Source: Laccaria trichodermophora (Eukaryota; Basidiomycota; Agaricomycetes; Agaricales; Hydnangiaceae). From it: 64,000 bases of DNA. The stretch spans positions 1,178,001 to 1,242,000 of the forward strand of contig JACTVC010000017.1 in NCBI GenBank assembly GCA_018417955.1, written 5' to 3'. The position numbers and the translations under genes are program-made. Positions 53,530 through 64,000 of this stretch are shown here, piece after piece; position 1 is the first letter of the stretch; each line of letters begins with the position of its first letter. The notes beneath the pieces are model-generated. The model saw nothing but the letters and a program-made list of their open reading frames with translations, was not told where the DNA came from and ran no database searches.

Positions 53530-54350
53530 ATTTGCAGCATGGTCACACTTCCGTGACCATCCCATTCCCTTCCACCACCACCCTTCACCACTCCCCTCCA
53601 ACGCCGCCAACGCCAACGCCGCCCACGCCAACGCCAACGCCAACGCCAACGCCGCCACGCCAACGACGCCCGCGCCCACGCCAACGTGGAAGGACAGGCC
53701 AAGAACGAGGGACGGCGCCCATGATGTGGCCACGTCATGGGCCAACGGTATGTATGCCCCACCACCCCAATGCCCCATTCTCACCACGACAGGCGCCAGC
53801 GGCACGCGACAACGACGACGACACACGAGGACGATGACGACACGCGAGGACGACGACGACGACTACACGCGGGGACGACGACACACGACGACGACGACAC
53901 GCGACGACGACGACACACGACGACGACACACGACGACGACGACGACACGCGACGACGAATACACGTGGGGTCGACGACAACAACGACACGCGACAACGAA
54001 CGAGCGCCCACGAAAACCCCACCCCCGCCACACCCGAAAAACGACACGCCCACGAAAAACGACGAGCGCCCACCACCGCCAACGCCAGCGCGGAACGGCG
54101 ACGAGGGCCCAGCAGCACCACCCTTCCCCTCCACTCTCTCCCCCTATCACTACCTCATCTCTTCACCACTCCCACTCCCCTCCACTCTCTCCCCCCTTCA
54201 CTCCCTCTCCCCCTTTCCCCCCTCCCCCTTTCCTTGCTCCTCTCCCCCCCCTCCCTTTCCTTCCCCCTTCCTTGCTCCCTCCCCCCTCTATTCATTCCTC
54301 TCTTCCCCCTCCCTTTCCCTTTCCCCTCCCTCCCCCCTCTGTAACATAGA
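53530..54350. repeat. C-rich low-complexity tract
   Basis: Made of GCCAACGCCAACGCC, then ACGACGACGACACGC, then CCCCTCCCT runs. It ends at GTAACATAGAATCTATGTAA. It corresponds in composition and order to the core at 49490-50480. Long frames here in several registers (His/Arg/Pro-rich) reflect composition only. Confidence 0.75.
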
Positions 54351-54446
54351 ATCTATGTAAATTTAATTAATTCAATTAATAAATATACTTCAATTTTATT
54401 TTTTGTTTTGAAGTCTAAGTTTAGGAATTCTGGATTAACTTAGGTC

Positions 54447-54782
54447 TGTGGCAGTCCAGTCCAGTCCAGTTTTGTGTTGGGAGAGTCCAGTGGAGTCCAG
54501 TCCAGTCCAGTTTTGTCATTTGCAGTCCAGTCCAGTCCAGTCCAGTCCAGTTTTGTGCTTGCAGTCCAGTGGAGTCCAGTCCAGTCCAGTTTTGTGCTTG
54601 CAGTCCAGTGGAGTCCAGTGGAGTCCAGTCTTGTGCTGGGAGTCCAGTGGAGTCCAGATTTGTGGATATTGCCAGTATGTAGTGAAGTCCAGTGGAATCC
54701 AGTGGAATCCAGTGGAGTCCAGTGGAGTCCATGTGGATTATGTGGGGGATGGTAAAGTACTGGAAGTCCAAGGCAGTCATTT
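54447..54782. repeat. AGTCC-type array closing with the inverted terminal motif
   Basis: Units of CCAGTCCAGT and GGAGTCCAGTGG separated by TTTTGTGCTTGCAGT. The end is GATTATGTGGGGGATGGTAAAGTACTG, the inverse of the start of the array at 46715. Confidence 0.75.
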
Positions 54783-55804
54783 CGGACAGTGAGATCAGCA
54801 ATTCTGACACCAACAATACTTTGGAATCGACAGTGACCACTAAGTCAGGGAATGCAAAGACAACGGCGAAGGCACTCAAGGGGAAGGGTAAAGCTATGGC
54901 GACCAAGAGCAGTGGCACAGGCAACACAGCCAGATTGGATGCCGAAACAGCTGCCCCTAGCAAGAAAGTCTTGGTCAAACCAATCTCTGCATTTGCTGCA
55001 GCCCCTCGTGCTGTCGCCGCCACCTCCATGACCAAACCCTCTCCCTCAACTCTCAACCCGGCTGGTAGTTTTCGCATTGCGCCACGCCCCATCAAGCAAC
55101 AACCAGTGGCCATCTCAGCTCCTGGAGATCCCTTTACCGTGAAAGTGTCCAGTTCTAAGAGCGCAGGGCCGCCTCAAGACCCAGGAATCCAGAAGGGTGC
55201 GCCTATGCGAAACATCGCTCCCCAACTGTCATCAGTTCAAGATTCTCCCACAATGTCCAAACGGTCAGCATTTGGTCCAATTTGCATCTTCAATGATCCA
55301 GCCCCCCTGACGTCCAAGTCCGCCCCAAAACGCACAGTGGATAGTGAAAGGTCGTCACAAGCAGTAACCAGCAAGAAAGCTCACACGAATGTCGAAGCAT
55401 CTACGAGCCCAGGGCTTGGCTTGGCAAGTGCACCAATGGAAGAAGCTCCAGTCGTCATTAACCCCACCGCCTCTGTGGACAAACCAGTGCCTGATGCCAC
55501 ATCCCAGCCTACTCCGCCTCTAACGCAAGGGCTCAGGGTCAATCCTGTGCACAGATACCAGTGGCCATATGGCTTCTTCCCTCCTCCTCCATTCAGCTTT
55601 CCGCAAGGGTACCCTGCCCCACCCCCTGGCTGGACCTTCCCAGGGATGCCACCCTGGAACCATGACCATCTGGTGGGTAGTGCTTTTGACTTAGCAGCAC
55701 CAGTCCCTCCGTATCTGCCTCACTCGTATTTCCCTCAAGGCACTTTCCCCACCCCCTCAGCCAAACCCGCTGAAGGGGAGCCTGGACCCTCTTGCTTGAT
55801 GTGA
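54783..55804 (+). CDS. Disordered Pro/Ser-rich protein, 5' end lost to an array
   Basis: The frame is open to the stop at 55802-55804 (about 340 codons). It starts in VISDSEISNSD, passes a Lys/Ala/Ser-rich region, and ends with a proline/aromatic stretch (YGFFPPPPFSFPQGYP). Upstream it continues into the AGTCC array, so the native N-terminus is missing or the array now supplies one. No domain is recognised. It may once have been a nuclear protein, given basic patches such as SKSAPKRTVDSERSS. Confidence 0.5.
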
Positions 55805-57261
55805 GCTCATCGCAGGGTGTTAATCTGCTTCAAGTTGGTGGTCGCGCGAGATGGTGATCACATGATTCTCCAAGATTTTGCTGGTAGCTCTAACTTCTTG
55901 CACACATTTTACATGCTTTTTGGACTGCTTTTTGGACTATGATCTTACATGCTTTTTGGATTATGTCTTGGACTATATTTTGGACATTGTTATGTTATCA
56001 TATGTATCCCGTAATTCTATATTTCTAATGACAAAACTTTCTTGGAATTGTTATGCTGCGTGACATACAAAAAAACACAGCACATCATCTAGTGCTTGGC
56101 GCTTGAGTGGTGAGAGGCCTTCGCACTTGGGCGGTGATAGGCTCAAAGATGGTCACTCTGGACACCTCGGGCAGTGTGCGTGGTGAGCGGCACACCACCA
56201 GACACCTTGGACACCTTGGGCTCTTTGGGCACCACACTTTGAGCACCAAGATGGAGGCTAGATCGCCTTCCTGATTTGGATTGATGAGAGAGGCACCGTA
56301 GTGATAACGACCTCTCAGGCCAATTCCTATCATCAAAAGAATCAGCCTCTGAGGCCTCCTGTCACTCAAAAGTGTCAGGCCTGAAGTGGGGAGAGAAGCA
56401 TAGTAGGGCATAGCACATAATTTCCAGAGCAGCAGACTGAACTGGAGGGATGTCAATGAACATCTGGCTGTTCTTGAGAGGCCTAGATGCTAAAAGACAA
56501 GGGAGATGGTTGAGGAACAGGTGGAGTCTGAGAGACAGTGAAGCAGCGCAAAGCAGCAGGCAACACTGGTTGTGGGCAACCTCCTCACCAAGTCAATGGT
56601 TGCATAGTTGCGGAATCCAGACATAGGTGAGTAGGAACTCTCCTCACAGTAGACCTCAGGCCACGTAGTCACGAAATCCCAAAGCCCAGCTGCTCAGAGT
56701 CAGCGCAGCACCCCAATTGAACAAACCTCAACCAGCTGTGCAAGCACAAGCTAAGGTCAATGGTTCATCCAACTGAAGGATGGATGAGCCCTTTCACATG
56801 AAGTAATAAGCCTGCCACGAAGTGTGTGAGCAGCAGCTACCATCCATGCTAAGGTTCCTCCTGTGATGAGCTGGCACATTCCCACAACTCTCCAGCTCTC
56901 CCTCTACCAAGAAATGCAGACTTCAACCATGCTTTGGTGAAGCATCAGGAAAAAACAGACTTGCAATATTGGGGTATGTAGACGTGATAGCATTGGTAGT
57001 GCAATTGAGAGCCCCCTGAAATATAGTTCGTGGTAGAGGCACTTACAAATACATATCACTACAAATATGTCTATAGCTCAGCATGATTGTGCTGTAGCTT
57101 AACAGAGTTTGATAGATTCCAACTTCTGTAGTTGTACATAGCTCAATGTGATCTCTATTGTTCAAGGTAGCTCAAGAAAAATCCCATAGAAACAGAACGA
57201 AGCCAAAACTGAGCAGGTCTATTCCAGGGCAGTCATAGCACATTACTACTACTTAACGCCA
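55805..57261. other. No gene seen; degenerate repeat remnants
   Basis: Short irregular repeats (CTTGGACACCTTGG near 56200) and a stretch at about 56810-56900 (GTGTGAGCAGCAGCTACC) loosely resemble the minisatellite at 1800-2170. No protein-like frame. Confidence 0.4.
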
Positions 57262-57683
57262 TCAGGCATACATCATGTCTCCCTCATCGTCAGTCTCCAA
57301 GTTGTCCTCATATTCCTTAACAGCATCTGCAAAAGCTGAGATAGGTACAGTAGGTATATTTTTGAGAGCAGCAGCAGGCGCGCCTGCATGGAGACTAAGT
57401 GAAGTGATTCAAAATGAGTTGAATATCAATGGAGCAGAAGGAGAGTACATTACCGTCTGTAATTGTACAACTTGTGCTGCAGACGCCCCAAAAGATCGTG
57501 CTTATGTGTGTGCTCCCCAAACGACAACAACGTAGTAATGTGTTCGAGGTACACTGGCTTGTAGTCGTCTGCGTAAAAGGAGACATCGGTCTTTATTCCT
57601 GTTGCCTATTCGTCAATGTTTGCCTTGATCTGTTTGAGTTCAAAGTGTTAGTAGATCAGGGCATTCAGTAGATACACTATGGA
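57262..57683 (-). pseudogene. DUF6532-family gene, 3' part (split by palindromic element E)
   Basis: On the minus strand the exon after the intron reads KANID-E, then a TAG (57606-57608) where Trp is expected, then ATGIKTDVSFYADDY and LLGRLQHKLYNYRR. A last exon ends EDNLETDDEGDMMYA at the stop 57262-57264. These match the C-terminal half of DUF6532 proteins, a large agaricomycete family of unknown function. The 5' half lies at 63358-64000, on the far side of the palindromic element. Confidence 0.75.
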
Positions 57684-57734
57684 ACCATAACAATAGAAAT
57701 TGACAATTGTCCCAATAAGTCATAGGGCTACCCC

Positions 57735-58130
57735 AATGGGCCCAATTACAAAAGACATTATGATACTATACATTGGCCCAACAACATGACAATATGTATA
57801 TTTGATTGTTGGGCCCAACGACAGTGCCACAGTCCAAGCTAAGGGTTTATAGATTGGCCACATGGCTTAAATGGGGGTAATTTTGGCTGTTGATATATGA
57901 CGGTATTAAGGTACCATTGATAGTTGGGCCCAATGAAGGGAAATTGTTAAGGGAGATGGTTGGGCCCAATGGCCCAATTATTAAGCTACGGTTGATGGTT
58001 GGGCCTAATGTAAGGTATTTGTTAAGGGAACAGGTTGGGCCCAGTGGTAAAATTTCAATGCTATGGCTTGTAAGTTGGGCCCATGCCATGATATAAGCTA
58101 TAGTTCATAGGTTAGCCCAATGATTATTTG
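57735..58130. repeat. TTGGGCCCAA cluster, left subterminal zone of element E
   Basis: At least five exact or near-exact TTGGGCCCAA copies (about 57736, 57810, 57924, 57959, 58033), with partial ones between. The right side (63120-63310) has fewer copies. Confidence 0.75.
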
Positions 58131-59035
58131 AATTTTGCGGGTGGGCTTTGGTCTGGTAAACCCGTGGGTCTGCTCCTGTTCTGTTGGACCCACAGCCGCA
58201 CAATTGTGCAATTACACCTGCGGGTTAGCTATTGTGCAGTTACCCCCACAGGGTAGTTCTTGTTCCATTACCCCCAGGGGTCGCCATGTGGGCCAGATCA
58301 TGTTCTGTTACCCCCGCGGATTGACAATTGATCCATTACACCCTCAGGCTGGCTGTTGTTCATTACCCCCATGGGGCAGCTCTTGTTCCGTTAGCCCTGT
58401 GGGTCGCCACACAGGCCAGATTGTGTTCCATTACCCCACGGGTTGACAATAGGTCCATTACACCTGCGGGATCTTATTCCGTTACACCCATGATGTCCAG
58501 CTCTTGTTCTCTTAGACCTGCAGAACCTTCTTCCATTTGGCCCGCGGGTTTCCAATTACAGCAACGGACCTTTTGTGGCTCCCCCGCGGGTCTCCGATTA
58601 CACCCATGGATTACCTGCTGCTCTGTTACACCTGTGGCCACCCACAGACCACCTGCTGCTCCTTGACCAATTGGCCCTCTTCCATCAGCCCCCCACCCAT
58701 GGGCCACGTTTGCAGCTGGCCTGCAAAATGGACCAACAATTGTGCCTTTACATTCAGAGACCATTATTCTGTTACACCCGTGGACCAGCAATTGTGCTGT
58801 TTCATCCACGGACAAGCACTTGTTCCATTACACCTGTGGGCTGCGCTCTCATCCGCAGACCTGCTCTTTTTCTGTTACCCCCATGGACCAGCAATTCTTT
58901 TATCTGCAGACCGACGGATTACCTACCACTCCATTTCTGCGGACACCCATTGTTGCTGTTGGACCCATGGGCCACACCATTTGTTAAGCCCATTGGTCTG
59001 TTACATCTGCAGGCCACCAGCTAGAGCTCCACGGA
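58130..59035. repeat. Degenerate tandem field, present only in the left half of element E
   Basis: Irregular units of roughly 50-70 bp carry GTTCCATTACCCCCACGGG-like phrases. No counterpart is seen in the right half, so it was gained on the left or lost on the right. Open frames in it are repeat translations. Confidence 0.65.
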
Positions 59036-59039
59036 CATG

Positions 59040-60115
59040 AAAATCTGGATTTGTATTTAACATGCTGAATGTCATTGCCCCGAAAATGCGGCTGAAAGAA
59101 TGTCCGGATTTGTGATTAACTTGGTGAACGTCACTGATCCGAAAATGTGGCCGAAAAAACATCCAGATTTGTATTAGTGCAACAATGTCCGAAGTTTCAG
59201 ATGTAATTTTTACATGGACCAGACAACCCCCCATGGAATGCTCTGAAGTCCGAAATTTTTTAAGTTGCTTCCATCCGGATATAATAATCCCCATAGACTG
59301 CACCAATGTCCGAAATTTTGGATGTAATTTTGACAGGGGCCAGACAACCCCCATGGAATGCTCCAATGTCTGAAATTTATACCTGAAGTACCTGAAAATG
59401 CAGTCACAAAAACATCCGGATTTGTATTTAACATGCTGAATGTCATTACCCCAAAAATGTGGCTGAAAAAATGTCCGGAGTTGTAGTTGACTTGGTCAAT
59501 GTCACTGCTCCAAAAATGCAGCCAAAAAAACATCCGGATTTGTATTTAACATGCTGAATGTCATTGCCCCGAAAATACAGCCGAAAAAATGTCCGGATTT
59601 GTGATTAACTTGGTGAACGTCACTGATCCGAAAATGCGGCCAAAAAAACATCCGGATTTGTATTAGTGCAACAATGTCCAAAGTTTCAGATGTAATTTTG
59701 ACATGGACCAGACAACCCCCTGCGGAATGCTCTGAAGTCCGAAATTTTTTAAGTTACTTCCATCCAGATATAATGATCCACATAGACTGCACCAATGTCC
59801 GAAATTTCGGATGTACTTTTGACAAGGCCAGACAACCCCCATAGAATGCTCCAATGTCCGAAATTTAGTACTTCAAGTACCCGAAAATGCGGCCAAAAAA
59901 ACATCCGGATCTGTATTTAACATGCTGAATGTCATTGCCCCGAAAATACAGCCGAAAAAATGTCCAGATTTGTGATTAACTTGGTGAACATCACTGATCC
60001 AAAAATGCGGCCAAAAAAACATCCGGATTTGTATTAGTGCAACAATGGCCAAAATTTCGGATGTAATTTTGACATGGACCAGACAACCCCCCACGGAATA
60101 CGTTGATGTCCGAAA
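59040..60115. repeat. About 490-bp tandem units, left arm of element E
   Basis: Recurring phrases are AACATCCGGATTTGTATTAG, CATGCTGAATGTCATTGCCC and GACCAGACAACCCCC. The inverted, longer array is at 61075-63110, where full units start near 61090, 61579 and 62068. Confidence 0.8.
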
Positions 60116-63100
60116 TTCTAGACTACAAAACTTTGTAGTGTCTGCTTTTTAGACTACACAATTTTGTAATGACCAGTTGAACTCAGGCAGAACTCTCTCA
60201 ATTCTTAACCGATTTGGATGTTCTTGGGCTCGTTTTGACAGGTAAACCCATGTGGTTGTGGGTACAGGTACTCTACAGGTCATGTATGGGCCACTTGTCC
60301 AATATTTATAGGTTTTTTAGTGTCCTTGATCATGAATGAGTATATGGGTTCATGGGTCTACAGTTGAAAGAGTGAGAAGGGTGGACATTTGCCATTTCTG
60401 TATCATTGGTTTATTATGAATAAGTACATAGATTCAGGGTGCTATAGTTGAAGGAGTGATAATGGTGGGCATTTTGCTATTGCTTTCACTGTCTGTGTCA
60501 CCTCTTCAACCATACATCCCCATGAACATATGTACTTATTCATTGATGTCTGGTCTCCCAAACTTGAAAGTTTGTAGTCCACTTTTCTGACATATAATTT
60601 GTAGTGTCCTTCACTATGAATAAGTACATAGGTTCATGGGACTATCATTGAAGGAGTGAAATGGATGGACAATTTGACATTCCGGTATTTCACTTAGTTT
60701 TAAGATTGAACTATGTCATTCTCACTCCTTGAACCATATCTCCATGAACATATATATACTTATACATAGTAAATCAATGATCCAGCAATTGCAAAATGTC
60801 CACCCTTTTCACTCCTTCAACCATAGACCCATGAACCCATATACTCATTCATGATCAAGGACACTAAAAAACCTATAAATATCGGACAAGTGGCCCATAC
60901 ATGACTTGTAGAGTACCCGTACCCACAACCACATGGGTTTACCTGTCAAAACGAGCCCAAGAACATCCAAATCGGTTAAGAATTGAGAGAGTTCTGCCTG
61001 AGTTCAACTGGTCATTACAAAATTGTGTAGTCTAAAAAGCAGACACTACAAAGTTTTGTAGTCTAGAATTTCGGACATCAACGTATTCCGTGGGGGGTTG
61101 TCTGGTCCATGTCAAAATTACATCCGAAATTTTGGCCATTGTTGCACTAATACAAATCCGGATGTTTTTTTGGCCGCATTTTTGGATCAGTGATGTTCAC
61201 CAAGTTAATCACAAATCCGGACATTTTTTCGGCTGTATTTTCGGGGCAATGACATTCAGCATGTTAAATACAAATCCGGATGTTTTTTCGGCTGCATTTT
61301 CGGAGCAGTGACATTGACCAAGTCAACTACAGCTCCGGACATTTTTTCAGCCACATTTTCAGGGTAATGACATTCAGCATGTTAAATACAAATCCGGATG
61401 TTTTTGTGACTGCATTTTCGGGTACTTCAAGTATAAATTTCAGACATTGGAGCATTCTATGGGGGTTGTCTGGCCCCTGTCAAAATTACATCCAAAATTT
61501 CGGACATTGGTGCAGTCTATGGGGATTATTATATCCGGATGGAAGTAACTTAAAAAATTTCGGACTTCAGAGCATTCCATGGGGGGTTGTCTGGTCCATG
61601 TCAAAATTACATCTGAAACTTCGGACATTGTTGCACTAATACAAATCCGGATGTTTTTTTGGCCGCATTTTCGGATCAGTGACGTTCACCAAGTTAATCA
61701 CAAATCCGGACATTTTTTCGGCTGTATTTTCGGGGCAATGACATTCAGCATGTTAAATACAAATCCGGATGTTTTTTCGGCTGCATTTTCGGAGCAGTGA
61801 CATTGACCAAGTCAACTACAGCTCCGGACATTTTTTCAGCCACATTTTCAGGGTAATGACATTCAGCATGTTAAATACAAATCCGGATGTTTTTGTGACT
61901 GCATTTTCGGGTACTTCAAGTATAAATTTCAGACATTGGAGCATTCCATGGGGGTTGTCTGGCCCCTGTCAAAATTACATCCAAAATTTCGGACATTGGT
62001 GCAGTCTATGGGGATTATTATATCCGGATGGAAGTAACTTAAAAAATTTCGGACTTCAGAGCATTCCATGGGGGGTTGTCTGGTCCATGTCAAAATTACA
62101 TCTGAAACTTCGGACATTGTTGCACTAATACAAATCCGGATGTTTTTTTGGCCGCATTTTCGGATCAGTGACGTTCACCAAGTTAATCACAAATCCGGAC
62201 ATTTTTTCGGCTGTATTTTTGGGGCAATGACATTCAGCATGTTAAATACAAATCCAGATGTTTTTTCGGCTGCATTTTCGGAGCAGTGACATTGACCAAG
62301 TCAACTACAACTCCGGACATTTTTTCAGCCACATTTTCGGGGTAATGACATTCAGCATGTTAAATACAAATCCGGATGTTTTTGTGACCGCATTTTCGGG
62401 TACTTGAAGTATACATTTCGGACATTGGAGCATTCCATGGGGGTTGTCTGGCCCCTGTCAAAATTACATCCAAAATTTCGGACATTGGTGCAGTCTATGG
62501 GTATCATTATATCTGGATGGAACTAACTTAAAAAATTTCGGACTTCAGAGCAATCCATGGGGGGGCTGTCTGGTCTGTGTCAAAATTACATCTGAAACTT
62601 CGGACATTGGTGCACTAATACAAATCCGGATGTCTTTCTGGCCACATTTTCGGAGCAGCGACGTTCACCAAGTTAATCACAAATCCAGACATTTTTTCGG
62701 CTGCATTTTCGGGTGCTTGAAGTTCTAAATTTCGGGCATTGAAGCATTCCACAGGGGTTGTCTGGCACCTGTCAAAATTACATCTGAAATTTCGGACAGT
62801 GTTGTAGTAATACAAATCCGGATGTTTTTTCGGCCGTGCTTTTGGAGCAGTGACATTTACCCAGTCAACTACAACTCTGGACATTTTTTTGGCCACATTT
62901 TCGGGGCAATGACATTCAGCATGTTCAATACAAATCCAGATGTTTTTTTCGGCCGCATTTTCGGAGCACTGGTATTCTGCATACTAGTGACAAATCCGGA
63001 CCTTTCTTCAGCTGCATATTTGGGGCAGTGACATCCAACATGGCAACCACAAATCCGGACATTTTTTCAGTCGCATTTTCGGAGCACTTGCAGTCAGCAT

Positions 63101-63357
63101 GTCAACGCTTCGGGTGATCTCTTGAATGCATGTGGCCCAACATTTGGCCATTCTGTAGATTATACTTTGGGTACCTATGGTACCATTGATTATGGCAATA
63201 ACCACATCTGCAGAATATGCATTGGGCCACACATTAATACCATATGCTGTAAACATCCATTGGTCCCAGGTATGGATCCATAGTGTCCATGTGTATTGGG
63301 CCCATTGGGGTAGCCCTATGACTTATTGGGACAATTGTCAATTTCTATTGTTATGGT

Positions 63358-64000
63358 ACTATAGCAACATCTATGTATACTTGTGAGTAGATATGAAAGT
63401 GGTGGAAGGAATATGCACCACTGTGAGCATTAATGCAATAGCTAGAATGGGGAGAGGGTTAAATGATTCTTCATACTCAATCCCTTCATCACGCCGGTTC
63501 TTGAACCACATCTTGTTGATCGACCGTTGGATGATGGGATGCTGGTAAATTCCCTTGCGGATTCCTCCCACATCAGTGAGATCCTCCTGATAGTGGAAGG
63601 AGGGGTCAGTGATGAATGGGAGAAAGACAGTTACTTACTTGGAAAACAAATCTGTTCTGCTGCTTGAGATATTCATATTTTTTACAATTTCTTGCGATGG
63701 TGTCCTTGTTGCAACCAGTCTCAAAGCTGAAGAGTACTTCAATGAGGTCGGCAGTCTTTGCTTTGGCCTCCCTGTGGGCCTGAGAGCCACGAGCCTTGAT
63801 CTAAATAAACTATGAGTCACATAACATAAGATAAGCTAAAAATCTTACTATTTTTGCAATGTTGGGATCAAGAGCAAAGGGTGGCAATCCTGAATTTTCA
63901 TTGGCGATAATCCAAGTGTGTTTGATAAACTCGATTTGTTTTGATGGTTCTGGAAAGGCATCCTCTGTGAAGATTAGCATACAATAGATACTTGCTGCCT
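63358..64000 (-). pseudogene. DUF6532-family gene, 5' part (continues beyond the window)
   Basis: Minus-strand exons include SKQIEFIKHTWIIANENSG, then ARGSQAHREAKAKTADLIEV and the family core RKGIYQHPIIQRSINKMWF followed by FNPLPILAIALMLTVV. The reading enters an intron just before the palindromic element. The true start lies outside the window. With the 3' part at 57262-57683 it forms one gene. Confidence 0.8.

Larger units (their letters stand above)
57684..63357. mobile_element. Palindromic element E (5.7 kb) with TET/KDZ-like ends
   Basis: The ends ACCATAACAATAGAAATTGA are in inverted orientation, continuing into CATAGGGCTACCCCAATGGG. That second part is also found just inside the ends of the TET/KDZ transposon at 2661-15904. 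Flanks are ACTATGGA (57676-57683) and ACTATAGC (63358-63365), an imperfect 8-bp duplication. The inner arms (about 59040-60400 and 60790-63110) are long inverted repeats of a roughly 490-bp tandem unit. No protein is encoded. It sits in an intron of the DUF6532 gene. Confidence 0.8.

Noticed and set aside
53481..54360. Long frames on both strands in the second C-rich tract
   Set aside because: Same reason: composition-driven, with no domain and no splice pattern.
58135..59040. Frames of 80-167 codons across the CCCATGGGTC-type field
   Set aside because: Degenerate tandem repeat translated in three frames; no conserved features.

Overview
The window looks like a repeat-dense stretch of an Agaricomycete (basidiomycete fungus) genome. 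The clues are many introns of about 45-70 bp with GTAAGT/GTATGT donors and CTAAC branch points, two KDZ (Kyakuja-Dileera-Zisupton) transposase genes, a fungal TET/JBP-type dioxygenase gene, a DUF6532-family gene and a viroplasmin-fold protein. I cannot name the species. Almost nothing here looks like ordinary single-copy host DNA.

Region 1 (about 2.66-15.90 kb) is an apparently young, gene-rich DNA transposon of about 13.2 kb. It carries terminal inverted repeats and six genes: a TET/JBP 2OG-Fe(II) dioxygenase (+), a coiled-coil accessory protein (-), a full-length 1046-aa CxC2-type KDZ transposase (-, 8 exons), an 862-aa AT-hook protein (+), a 740-aa protein with a Zn2Cys6-spaced cysteine cluster and coiled coils (-), and a 133-aa coiled-coil protein (+). 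For four of the six, splice phases give clean reading frames. The accessory gene is clean if it starts at 5727, and the TET gene is one base out of frame.

Region 2 (about 16.7-44.7 kb) is a second, decayed KDZ element of the CxC1/Ulp1 type with a small companion gene. It has been opened twice. An approximately 4.2-kb palindromic transposon (18745-22931, 8-bp target duplication) sits next to the codon for the catalytic Glu. An 18.45-kb LTR retroelement (23416-41865, 5-bp target duplication) sits further downstream. The retroelement lacks recognisable reverse transcriptase or integrase but carries one giant antisense reading frame of about 3,600 codons. That frame is itself split by a 6.6-kb palindromic transposon (27820-34423, 8-bp target duplication). 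The nesting order is therefore KDZ, then LTR element, then palindrome.

Region 3 (44.7-57.2 kb) holds a five-exon viroplasmin-fold gene (45262-46017), a 1.4-kb palindromic element with a 9-bp target duplication, two related families of self-complementary tandem arrays (AGTCC and ATTCC types), C-rich low-complexity blocks, and several truncated genes.

Region 4 (57.2-64.0 kb) is a DUF6532-family gene on the minus strand, split within an intron by a 5.7-kb palindromic element. The ends of that element and its clustered TTGGGCCCAA motifs match those of the TET/KDZ transposon in region 1, so it may be a non-autonomous partner of that element. Three of the giant palindromes share an inner ACTACAAAAGTTTGTAGT module although their termini differ.
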